A stretch of 64,000 nt of DNA from Sphingobacterium nematocida (GTDB lineage: Bacteria > Bacteroidota > Bacteroidia > Sphingobacteriales > Sphingobacteriaceae). The notes under the pieces are model-generated. The model worked only from the letters and a program-made list of their open reading frames with translations. It did no database searches and had not been told where the DNA came from. The stretch is taken from contig NZ_FUZF01000002.1 in NCBI RefSeq assembly GCF_900168125.1, positions 462,331 through 526,330 of the forward strand, given 5' to 3'. Shown piece after piece: positions 55,071 through 63,600 of this stretch (position 1 is the first letter of the stretch; each line of letters begins with the position of its first letter). The translations under genes were made by a program, and so were the position numbers.

Positions 55071-55457
55071 ATGATGCAAACAACAAACACTCCCTACACG
55101 CTAGCCCAGGGCTGGCGCGAGGAACTCACTATAAAAGAAAAGCTCTTCTTTGGCTTGGTCTTTTTAATCATCGGCTGGCTAATGGTATCGGCTGTATTAC
55201 AGCTGTTCGACCCCGCTATAGGTGTGCTGGACTTCGGTATTCTCACCGTTGCGGTATTCGGACTGCTGCTCGGTTGGCTAGCCGTGTACATCAGCATTTG
55301 GCTGCAGGAACTGCTGTGGCACCCTTTTAAATCTTTTCGTAAACAATTTGGACATCACTTTAATCAACTATCCTCATGGCAACAATGTATTCTCTATTTT
55401 TCGGTCTTTTTTTTACTGCTCTATGCAGTGATAATGGGGATGGTAGTGGTGTTTTAG
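55071..55457 (+). CDS. Holin-like membrane protein (three helices)
   Basis: 128 residues with three hydrophobic helices: FFGLVFLIIGWLMVSAVLQL (about 26-45), LTVAVFGLLLGWLAVYISIW (about 58-77) and ILYFSVFFLLLYAVIMGMVV (about 107-126). A charged loop (KSFRKQFGHHFNQLSSWQQ) lies between helices 2 and 3. Size, helix number and position just before an endolysin fit a class I holin, which would make holes in the inner membrane. There is no sequence signature that proves holin activity. Confidence 0.55.
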   Translation: MMQTTNTPYTLAQGWREELTIKEKLFFGLVFLIIGWLMVSAVLQLFDPAIGVLDFGILTVAVFGLLLGWLAVYISIWLQELLWHPFKSFRKQFGHHFNQLSSWQQCILYFSVFFLLLYAVIMGMVVVF

Positions 55458-55483
55458 TTTCCCTCAAGCCGGGAGAGGCTCAT

Positions 55484-55507
55484 ACTTTCTTGCTTGATCA
55501 AGAAAGT
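55484..55507. repeat. Palindromic hairpin, left flank of repeat-rich insert
   Basis: ACTTTCTTG and CAAGAAAGT form a perfect 9-bp stem over CTTGAT. Similar ACTTTCTT-type palindromes are common dispersed repeats in Bacteroidota. Confidence 0.7.
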
Positions 55508-55586
55508 ACGCAAAGAACCGGAACGAAGTGGAGCTCAACGAAGCTAAACTCATCGCTTAAACCACGAAGTGCTCTGCGCAGCAAAA

Positions 55587-55967
55587 CTTTTGACACAAAG
55601 GAGGTGCATCCACGTGCTATTGTCAAAAATTTACCTCCGGTGAGCTCGCAGGCTCGGTTTGTAGGCGATAAATTGAGGGAATGTAAGGTCTTTGCTTTAG
55701 CATGCACTCCCATAAAAGCCGTATTAATGTCGCCTGTGAATATTCCTGTTTTTAAGGACGACCTTTTAGCATATGGAATCAAAGACCGTAAAGCTACGAA
55801 TAGCATTTCTGAAGATTTCGCATTAGAACAGGATTTACCTTCGGTGAACTCGCAAGCTCGGTTCCATTGTAAAACGATTAATAATAGCACTCCCTTACAA
55901 TCGGGACTATTGTCGCCTGTGAAGCTTTTGACAATAGCAGAGGGATGCACTACAGTACAGTCAAAAG
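55587..55967. mobile_element. MITE-like element with imperfect terminal inverted repeats
   Basis: The ends are inverted copies: CTTTTGAC (55587-55594) with GTCAAAAG (55960-55967), GTGCATCC (55604) with GGATGCAC (55943), and TGCTATTGTCAAAA (55615) with TTTTGACAATAGCA (55926). Within it a 30-bp segment (55630-55659) recurs at 55834-55863 with three differences, and GTCGCCTGTGAA recurs at 55729 and 55912. No transposase is encoded. It lies between the holin-like and endolysin genes, and its sequence stays open in the endolysin's frame by chance. Confidence 0.6.
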
Positions 55968-55986
55968 GTTCGAGCGGCAAGGCTTG

Positions 55987-56010
55987 GACACTTGGCCGAT
56001 ACCAAGTGTC
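55987..56010. repeat. Hairpin just upstream of the endolysin start
   Basis: GACACTTGG and CCAAGTGTC form a perfect 9-bp stem over CCGATA, 13 bases before the ATG at 56024. Its shape matches the flank hairpin at 55484. Confidence 0.65.
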
Positions 56011-56023
56011 ACGCCCGTCTGGC

Positions 56024-56449
56024 ATGGAAGACAAAAGAAATTTAATAATAGCTATTGCTTCTGAAGAACTTGGCACTAGCGAAGCTACCGGTAACAACGA
56101 CGGTCCCAGAATTGAACAATACCTTCGCTATACAAACCTTGGTAAAGGCTATGAATGGTGTTCGGCATATGTCTCCTGGGTTTATGGTCAAGCCGGATTC
56201 GCTGTTCCACGTAACCCATGGTCTCCGGCCTTATTCCCCAAAGCACGGCAGATCGACAAAGTCAAAGCAATGCCAGCAGACGTCTTCGGGATTTATGGTG
56301 TCAAAGCCAAACGCATCAACCATGTGGGACTCGTTAAGGAGAAACTAGGCCAGTACCTCGTGACAATTGAAGGCAACAGCAACGATAGGGTAGAGTCCCG
56401 ACGGCGACATCTACGGACAATCTATGCAATAGCCGATTGGGCAAATTAA
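56024..56449 (+). CDS. CHAP-type peptidoglycan amidase/endolysin
   Basis: The 141-residue domain has EELGTSEATGNNDGPRIEQY, the Cys in GYEWCSAYVSWVYGQAGF (catalytic Cys in the CHAP fold), the His in INHVGLVKEK and a final EGNSNDRVESRRR. Those residues fit a Cys/His amidase that cuts peptidoglycan. A longer frame opens at 55376, but its first 216 codons run through the repeat element and the holin gene and have no family likeness; the ATG at 56024 is chosen because the domain begins there. No signal peptide, so release would need a holin, and one candidate lies upstream. Confidence 0.75.
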   Translation: MEDKRNLIIAIASEELGTSEATGNNDGPRIEQYLRYTNLGKGYEWCSAYVSWVYGQAGFAVPRNPWSPALFPKARQIDKVKAMPADVFGIYGVKAKRINHVGLVKEKLGQYLVTIEGNSNDRVESRRRHLRTIYAIADWAN

Positions 56450-56520
56450 TGGTTAGTGATTAATTGTTAATGATTAATGGCGGATTTGCAGATGCGCCTA
56501 CCCTAAAAACACATCATCAT

Positions 56521-56573
56521 GCATCACCTTATCAACCCTATTAACCTTCCTAACTCTTATAACATCAATAATA
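56521..56573 (+). repeat. Pyrimidine-rich spacer with about 10-nt periodicity
   Basis: Units ATCAACCCTA, TTAACCTTCC and TAACTCTTAT follow one another. The string at 56542-56560 resembles 55001-55019 with two differences. It is directly before the spanin-like gene. Confidence 0.6.
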
Positions 56574-57023
56574 ATGAAAACAATACTAATACCACTATTA
56601 CTCCATCTAACACTTTATTCGTGTAAGAGCCAAAAGACATCGCAGCTTACACAACGCATGGATAGCCAAACACAAAGTCAGACCCGTGCTGGAACCTCAT
56701 GGCTGCAGTTCAACAATTTGGACAGCACCCATCGGTATTGGTACTACACAGGGGATAGCACTTTCTTTTTTCATCCCGATTTTGGACTGTGGGGGCATTC
56801 CGGTCAGATTACTTATATAGAGCAAAAAAGTTCCGAGACCAATGAAAAGCAGCTGTTAAGCCAATACGATAGCCTTAGCACAGTGAAGGCTAAGATACAA
56901 CTCGATAGTTATAAAATATGGACGAGCTATTTTATTCGCAACTGGATTTGGCTCTTGCTTTTACTTATACTGACAGCGGTTTATTGGCTTGGTAAAAAGC
57001 TAAAGAAGTCAGATCGCTTATAG
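56574..57023 (+). CDS. Spanin-like lipoprotein with C-terminal membrane helix
   Basis: 149 residues: an N-terminal signal ending in lipobox LYSC (residue 17), a periplasmic part of about 105 residues rich in aromatic and Ser/Thr residues (THRYWYYTGDSTFFFHPDFG, LWGHSGQITYIEQ), and one C-terminal helix (NWIWLLLLLILTAVYWLG) with a basic tail (KKLKKSDRL). An outer-membrane lipid anchor with an inner-membrane helix in one chain is the architecture of unimolecular spanins, known from phage T1 gp11 (about 130 residues), which fuse the two membranes during lysis. No sequence homology is claimed. It follows an endolysin and a holin-like gene. Confidence 0.5.
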   Translation: MKTILIPLLLHLTLYSCKSQKTSQLTQRMDSQTQSQTRAGTSWLQFNNLDSTHRYWYYTGDSTFFFHPDFGLWGHSGQITYIEQKSSETNEKQLLSQYDSLSTVKAKIQLDSYKIWTSYFIRNWIWLLLLLILTAVYWLGKKLKKSDRL

Positions 57024-57290
57024 ATCCGACCGTTATTTCTTTCTGAAAAAAAACAATACCAACACAATCGATTGCGTTAATTCTGATAAAACTGTACCTA
57101 TTTTTTATTATTTGTGGATATTTTACTAAAAATTGGTTGTTGTGTTGTTGCTTTATAGTTTATTAGCGATTTTTGTGAGGTAATATCTTGCTTTCAATTG
57201 AAGTAAGAGGATGTTTCAATCCGTTAATTGAGATAGTGTGTTTTCTTTAGATCAAAAACATTCAATAGCCGAAAATAGTTTTCCATTAGC

Positions 57291-57755
57291 ATGAATTTAG
57301 ATTTGATAGACATAAAGCTACTACGTTTGCTCCAGGAAAATGGAGATTTGAGTAATAAAGATTTGGCTTTGAAAACGAATAAGGCTATTACTACCGTGCA
57401 TGATCGCATTCGTAGAATGAAAGAAAATGGATATATCAACAGGGTGGTAGCGATTTTGGATAGGCAAAAGATCGGTATAGGATTAATCTCTTTTTCACAG
57501 GTATTTCTAGTGGATCACAGCGCCGACTCTCTTAAGAAATTTGAAGAAAGTGTAGCGGCATTTGCAGAGGTTATGGAGTGTTTTCAGATGTCGGGATCTT
57601 ACGATTTCCTGCTACGTGTTGCCACACGTGATATGGAAGGGTATCATATGTTTTTGAGAAATAAGCTGTCTGCGCTGCCCAATGTAGATAAGGTGCAGAC
57701 TTTTTTCGTCCTATCTGAATCAAAATTCGAAACAGGATATCCGCTCTCATACTAG
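57291..57755 (+). CDS. Lrp/AsnC-family transcriptional regulator
   Basis: Winged-helix DNA-binding part at residues 1-60 (LDLIDIKLLRLLQENGDLSN, LALKTNKAITTVHDRIRRMK) and a RAM/AsnC ligand-binding domain (GIGLISFSQVFLVDHSADSL, VMECFQMSGSYDFLLRVATR, ALPNVDKVQTFFVLSESK). Lrp proteins respond to amino acids. Length 154 is normal. It stands alone between the lysis-like module and the AraC pair. Confidence 0.92.
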   Translation: MNLDLIDIKLLRLLQENGDLSNKDLALKTNKAITTVHDRIRRMKENGYINRVVAILDRQKIGIGLISFSQVFLVDHSADSLKKFEESVAAFAEVMECFQMSGSYDFLLRVATRDMEGYHMFLRNKLSALPNVDKVQTFFVLSESKFETGYPLSY

Positions 57756-57887
57756 CGATAGTTTTTTATATAAAAGCGTCTTTGGCTAGCGGGGTCGGCC
57801 ATACTTTGCTTAGATTACATGCATTTATTGCCTGTAAAGGACATTAAGTATGCTCGGGTTAGTTATAAGGATTTTTTAAAATTTGAT

Positions 57888-57918
57888 TTTGTAAACTCCT
57901 CATATTGTATTACATTTG
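57888..57918 (+). promoter_or_regulatory. Candidate promoter of the membrane AraC pair
   Basis: TTTG at 57888-57891, a 19-bp spacer and TACATTTG at 57911-57918 match the Bacteroidota -33/-7 consensus. Transcription would begin near 57925, leaving a roughly 190-nt leader. The rest of the 357-bp gap shows nothing else. Confidence 0.55.
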
Positions 57919-58113
57919 TTAAAGATATATCTACGTATTGAACATACATCTACTATCTGTCTTGGGGATATAAATTTTATTTGAGTAATAGTTTTGGAAT
58001 CTTTATTTCTTTAGGGAAATAGGATTTTTTAGCATTGCACGAGGTTTATTGGGGTTGCTGAATATAAAAATTGAGCGGTTTATAAATTATACTTTATTAA
58101 CTTAAATAGCACT

Positions 58114-59076
58114 ATGAACAGACCAAACTTAACAAGAGGTTGGACGTTATATGAAAGGCTTGTTTTTGCCTTAATTGTATTAGAAGTAGCTCATATTGTA
58201 ATCCTTTTCAATGACAGTAGCTTTCCTCTTCCTTTACTTTACGGCCCTCTGTTCTGGTCTCTTTACACTTTCTTTGTAGGAAATCGATCACTAAAAGTAA
58301 TAAAGTATCTTTTTGTCTACAGTATTCCTTTTGTACTATTTGCTGTGTGGAACTTGCTTTTAGGAAGTGAAATCACATGGACCTATTATAAGTGGTATCT
58401 CCCAATTATGGTTCCTATTCAGATTGTCTTTCCTGTTTTGATCTTGTTAAAAATGAGGAGTTTTCCCCGTGCTTCGGAAAAAGCAATGTTAATTAAACAA
58501 CAGATGGCTTTAGGAATAGGTATCTCCGTATTTGTAGCAACTTTGTTTTTGAAGCATTATATGAATTTCAATTTCGAAATGAATATAGATCCCATATATG
58601 CCATTGTTGTCGCCCTATGTTTTAGCGTAGGTATAATGATTAACTATTTGTATGCCTATTACCGTAATTATAATAACGAAGTACAGTTGCTTACATCAAA
58701 CAAAGAACGGAGTAATTTTGAAATAGAAGAATCTATTCTGAAAAATTGTGCTATGCTGTTAAATAAGGCGATGGAAGGAGATAAGCTTTATTTAGATCCT
58801 CGACTTTCACTCGATAGACTGTCGGCACATGTTTCCGTTCCAAAAACTATAATTTCAAATTATTTACGTCATATTTTAGGGTATTCCTATTATGAATGGC
58901 TAGCAACTTATCGGATCAATCATGCTGTCCAATTGTTAGAAGATGAGAGCTTAGATTATAAACTGGAAGCTATTGCATATGCGAGTGGTTTTTCATCAAA
59001 GACTACATTCAATCGCTATTTTAAAGATATCGTAGGTATTTTGCCCTCATTATACCGAAATAAGACCACTTCGTAA
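58114..59076 (+). CDS. Membrane-anchored AraC-family regulator
   Basis: Six or seven N-terminal hydrophobic helices (LVFALIVLEVAHIVILFN, FVLFAVWNLLLGSEITW, YAIVVALCFSVGIMINYLY) take up about 195 residues, then a coiled coil and an AraC domain (LSLDRLSAHVSVPKTIISNY, LRHILGYSYYEWLATYRINH, AIAYASGFSSKTTFNRYFKD). The membrane part looks like a sensor; DNA binding would occur at the membrane. The next gene has the same design and starts 5 bp downstream, so the two are co-transcribed. Confidence 0.88.
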   Translation: MNRPNLTRGWTLYERLVFALIVLEVAHIVILFNDSSFPLPLLYGPLFWSLYTFFVGNRSLKVIKYLFVYSIPFVLFAVWNLLLGSEITWTYYKWYLPIMVPIQIVFPVLILLKMRSFPRASEKAMLIKQQMALGIGISVFVATLFLKHYMNFNFEMNIDPIYAIVVALCFSVGIMINYLYAYYRNYNNEVQLLTSNKERSNFEIEESILKNCAMLLNKAMEGDKLYLDPRLSLDRLSAHVSVPKTIISNYLRHILGYSYYEWLATYRINHAVQLLEDESLDYKLEAIAYASGFSSKTTFNRYFKDIVGILPSLYRNKTTS

Positions 59077-59081
59077 TAAAT

Positions 59082-60170
59082 ATGTGGGTACTATTTACGA
59101 TAGTTACTATTTTAGTAATATCCTTACAAAGTTTGGTCGTCTTTTACCTTTTGAAAAATAAAAGACAGGCGGATATCCTGTTGGCTATATTTTGTGTGTT
59201 GTTAATTTTTGATGCCGGACTCATGTTAATCGCTAATTTAAGCCGGCCAGGAAATGCATATTGGAGTACAGCTGCTCCATTTGGTTTAATATATGGACCT
59301 TTATTACTTTCCATTTATAGATCTACACAAGATGGGCTTTTCAAACCAGGATCTTTAACCCTACATTTTTTACCTGCTCTTCTTGGATTGGTTTTCTATA
59401 TTATCATACTTTTCAATGGCGAGTTTAGAAACATTTATCTCCAACAGTATTTGATTGTGTTATTCGCCAGCATGTCTCTGTCCTGGATAATTTACCCTTT
59501 CCTTATTATAACCAATAAGAACCGATCCTCTTTATTAGGATTTGGTTTATTCAAATATGGGATGGTTCTTTTATGGGTACTTACATCTTATATTGTGCCG
59601 TTGATTTGGTCCAGTTTGCAAAGTGGTATTAAGGAGTCTGCATTAACGGCTGATTTTGTGATAATAGGTACTATGCTGGTAGCGAGTATGCTAACCTATT
59701 GGTTTTTTTTGCGCAAAGTTAGAAATTCAGCAACAACCGTGGAAGTTGCGAATGTAGTGTACCCTCCACAAAAACTGGTAGAACAGGAAAAAGCGCCATC
59801 TCCGGGATCCAATTCCCAAAGTAATTTAAAAAACGTACCGGAAGACATTAAGGAAAGAATAGTACAGAGTGTATGTGATGTTCGTTATTGTGACCCCAAT
59901 TTTAACCTTAAACAATTGGCTAAGGAACTTAATTTGCCGTTAACGCTGACCTCTCAATATTTTTCACATATATATCCAGACGGGTTCGTCAAAACAATAA
60001 ATAAACGGCGTATCGAAAAGGCTTGTGAATTGTTAATGCATGATCCCATGCAGACGACGATCGATGAGATGGCTTTTTTGTGCGGTTTTAATTCACGAGC
60101 TTCCTTCTATCGCAATTTTCAAAATGAAATAGGCTGTACTCCCTCAGCTTACCGAGAACAAATGCTATAA
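59082..60170 (+). CDS. Membrane-anchored AraC-family regulator
   Basis: Seven predicted helices over the first 210 residues (VTILVISLQSLVVFYLL, ILLAIFCVLLIFDAGLMLIA, FGLIYGPLLLSIYRS, LVLLWVLT-like FKYGMVLLWVLTSYIVPLIW) precede a linker and a C-terminal AraC domain (LKQLAKELNLPLTLTSQYFS, MAFLCGFNSRASFYRNFQNE). The first HTH is weak compared with the second. The tandem with the preceding gene suggests duplicated or heteromeric sensors. Confidence 0.88.
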   Translation: MWVLFTIVTILVISLQSLVVFYLLKNKRQADILLAIFCVLLIFDAGLMLIANLSRPGNAYWSTAAPFGLIYGPLLLSIYRSTQDGLFKPGSLTLHFLPALLGLVFYIIILFNGEFRNIYLQQYLIVLFASMSLSWIIYPFLIITNKNRSSLLGFGLFKYGMVLLWVLTSYIVPLIWSSLQSGIKESALTADFVIIGTMLVASMLTYWFFLRKVRNSATTVEVANVVYPPQKLVEQEKAPSPGSNSQSNLKNVPEDIKERIVQSVCDVRYCDPNFNLKQLAKELNLPLTLTSQYFSHIYPDGFVKTINKRRIEKACELLMHDPMQTTIDEMAFLCGFNSRASFYRNFQNEIGCTPSAYREQML

Positions 60171-60282
60171 TATATAGGTATTATAACCCCTTTATTCTAT
60201 TCACAAAATTTATTGCAGAGCACACAAGGTATTTATACGGTAAAGTATTTATTTTTTCTAAGTTGTTGATTTGGTGTTTTTT

Positions 60283-60333
60283 AATTGTTGTCTCATTTTT
60301 TTATTTGGACAACAATTAAAAAAAATGAGACAA
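60283..60333. promoter_or_regulatory. Competing hairpins upstream of the surface protein gene
   Basis: AATTGTTGTC (60283-60292) pairs perfectly with GACAACAATT (60308-60317). TTGTCTCATTTTTTT (60288-60302) pairs perfectly with AAAAAAATGAGACAA (60319-60333). The left arms overlap at TTGTC, so only one hairpin can form. The right arm AAAAAAATGAGACAATTT is identical to 42566-42583, at the start codon of the third SusC gene. Confidence 0.6.
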
Positions 60334-60370
60334 TTTCACGGTGTCCGTTTGTCTATTTTTGTCCCCAATT

Positions 60371-60412
60371 AAAACTACCCGCGAGTAGTGATGAGTGTGG
60401 TCGTGTAGTTTT
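60371..60412 (+). other. Further hairpin in the 60171-60649 gap
   Basis: AAAACTAC (60371-60378) pairs with GTAGTTTT (60405-60412) around 26 bases. The gap 60171-60649 is otherwise AT-rich; I found no small gene, no exact promoter and no recognised RNA in it. Confidence 0.4.
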
Positions 60413-60649
60413 AGAGGGGAGTTCTTAATAGCCCCTTGGGTTGTTAGAAAGGCTAACATAAATGTGGTAAAATAAAGGGTTCTTATAGCATGTTTTTGCT
60501 ATTTGGATACTCATTATATCAGGTGTATAGAGGGACTTTTTTTTCTTTGAGCCAGATATGGTTTAACCACCTTAAATAGGTCGTTGCCCGAAGTGCCGAA
60601 TCAGATTGTAGAAATACGATAATTAATACAATATTACCAAATAGTAATT

Positions 60650-63600
60650 ATGGAATTATTTAAAAAACCAAACCTTATCAGGTGTGGCTGGCTTAAAATG
60701 CTCTGGCTATCCTTGATTGTTTTATTTTCTTTTCCCTCGGTCTATGCCGACGGATCGAAGGATCTGTATCCGAGTGGTGTGGCTGGCAAACGAGCGTACT
60801 TGCGTTCGAGTACGAACAAGCCAACGAACTATCCGTATCCTAATTTGGGGGTACATTATGTCTATGCAGAAGCGAGTGAAATCATTACCTTAGCATCTAG
60901 TGCACAAGCTAGCGGAATGACGAACATTCGACTGTATGCACCCGATGGTACGGCGATACCGTTGGGTATTTCGGGGGCCGCAGGAAGCATAGTGAGTAGA
61001 GCAAATGAACTTGCAGGGCCTAAGACATCGGCTGCGGATGCTACTAGCAATACTTATCTGCCGGTATATCACACAGCCAGTATTTCAGGCATTTATAAGG
61101 TGGAATTTCTAGCTAGAAATGGAGTTACAAGTGACAATGATAACGGAGCTCCAAATGTAAATGCCAATGCAACAGGAGCTTTAAACCAACCGACCAGTAC
61201 GCTTATCGCCGCTTGGGATATCAGTGTTTTAAAGGGAACAACATTCCAGCCTGGTCGTGTTTACGCTACCGTTTTCAATATGTCAGTAGCCAGCGGGACA
61301 CCGGGTTTTTACGGATTGATGCATGTATTGACAAGGGATGGTTATATTTATAAAGTGGACAATAACGGTAACAACGGACAGTATTTTACCTTTTTTGTTA
61401 ATAATAAAGGAGCCAAGAACAGTAACGACGAACCAACTTATCGGAGCTGGGCTAATAGTCCTAATGGTAGTAATATTGGCTTACCTAATGGTGCAAGTAT
61501 CCATAGTCCGGTATTAGAAGATACTCAAACTGATATTACGCATAAGGTATTTTATACAATACCGGATCAGAATTTACCAGTTGATGCAATTGGAGGTATA
61601 AACGGTTCGGGGAGTGGAAATAGAGAATGGTTAAGGACTATTCCATTAGCGCCCGAAGCGAGCAATATAAAAATAGAAGGAGTCGATGGTACATTGGGTA
61701 AGTTTGGTACCAAAGGTGGCTACGTGACTTTTAATACCCTCACTGCGGGAGTCTATACGGTTGAGATTGAAAGTCCGACCAATGCATTCCCAATGGTGAC
61801 ATTGACGGGTAACGCTGTTGTTGGTTTAAATAAAGTGTATTGGAATTCCACTGACGGAAACGGAGACCCTGTACCCGTTGGATCTGTACCAGTGCGAATA
61901 AAGGTGAAACTACAAGGTGCCGAAGTCCACTTTCCTTACATAGATATGGAGATCAATCCAAACGGGATAAAGCTTGGATTGTTGGATAAAGATAACCTAA
62001 GTAGTGTTAAGTCGTGGACCGTGTATTGGAATGATCAACCATTAGGAGGTAGTGGGACAAATAATAGTCATCTTAACCCGCCAACATCTGCGGGGACTAG
62101 TAGTCAGAATGGGGCACATGTTTGGACCAGTAATTATGGAGATGAAAAGACAATGGATACCTGGACGTTTATCCAGGGCGCAGAAGTTATCGAGCTGTCA
62201 TCTGTTGATATTCGTGTTGCCGACCTTAAAATTTCAGAAATATCGCATAATAAAGGCATGACACCTGTACATGTGGATGATATCGTAACGTACACGGTTA
62301 AAGTAAAGAATGATGGTCCTTCCGATGTTTTGGGGTCACCTTTTACCTTTACACCTCCCATCGGGTTTGTACCGGAAGGTGCCGCTGTCTTTGCGGTGTC
62401 TAGCTGTGGAGAGGAAACTACAGGTAGGGAGATAAGTTATAATACGACAACATATAAATATGAATCGGCATTGAATCTGCCTCACGGCTGTGAGGTTACC
62501 TATACCTTTACGGTTAAAGCAACAAATGCCATGGTCTCGGGTTCGCAGTCTGCCGAAGCGACTATTCTTCGTCCGAATGATGTGACCGATCCCGATGCAA
62601 CCAACGATGATCCTGCGGTTCCTCCGACCGATCCTTATGTCGAATGTGGAACAGATGGTTGTAATAATATCCTGACTACACCTATCATCGTAGCTCCAAG
62701 ATCGGATCTTGAAGTTACAAAGAGTATAAATAATAATACACCAGCTATAGGGGACAATGTTACTTTTACCGTTTCCGTAGTTAACAACGGCCCTGATGCA
62801 GCTGCGAATGTAAACGTGACAGATAAACTGCCTTCGGGGTATACTTATTTAAGTTCTACACCTAGTCAGGGTTCATATGATCCTATTACAGGTGTTTGGA
62901 CAATTGGCAATTTGTCAAATGGAGCTCCCGCAGTTACTTTGACTGTGACAGGTACGGTAAAACCATCATCGGGTACGCTAAATGAGTATAGAAATACGGC
63001 GACAGCGAGTTCCGATATGGATGACCCTGATCCTAGCAACAATATAGGTATCGCTGAACCGTTGATTCCATCATTGCAGTTTAGTAAAGAAGGGGAACTT
63101 TCAACAGACGGCAATACGATTACCTACACGTTCAAGGTTACGAACAACGGAAGTGTGACGATGAATAACATCGCTCTCAGCGAGGTTGCTTTCAGCGGTA
63201 CGGGTACTAAACCTGTTCCATCGTTTGTTTCTTCTACGAACAGCAGCGCTGTCGGTACGTTGATCCCGGGCGAGGTAGCTACATACAGTGCTACTTATAC
63301 ATTGACACAGGCCGATAAAGATGCGGGCTTACTGTCCAACGATGCGAGTGTAACGGGTACTCCTCCGGGCAGTACGACGAACATCCCTAATGTACCATCT
63401 GTAGACCCTACACCAAAAGATCCGAGCGATCCGACTACGGTTGTAGATGTTCCAGCGAACCCATCACTGACGTTTGCTAAGACAGGCGTTCTGTCTGCTG
63501 ATGGCAATACGGTTACGTATACCTTTACGGTTACGAACAACGGTAATGTAACGATGAGCGGTATTGCGGTCAGCGATCCTAAGATCACGGGAGCAATTAC

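Noticed and set aside
55376..56023. N-terminal 216 codons of a 357-residue endolysin
   Set aside because: They overlap the holin-like gene and run through inverted repeats; the CHAP domain starts at the ATG at 56024 and has normal length from there.
53502..57023. A complete prophage
   Set aside because: No integrase, terminase, portal, capsid or tail gene in the window, and no attachment-site repeats were seen.
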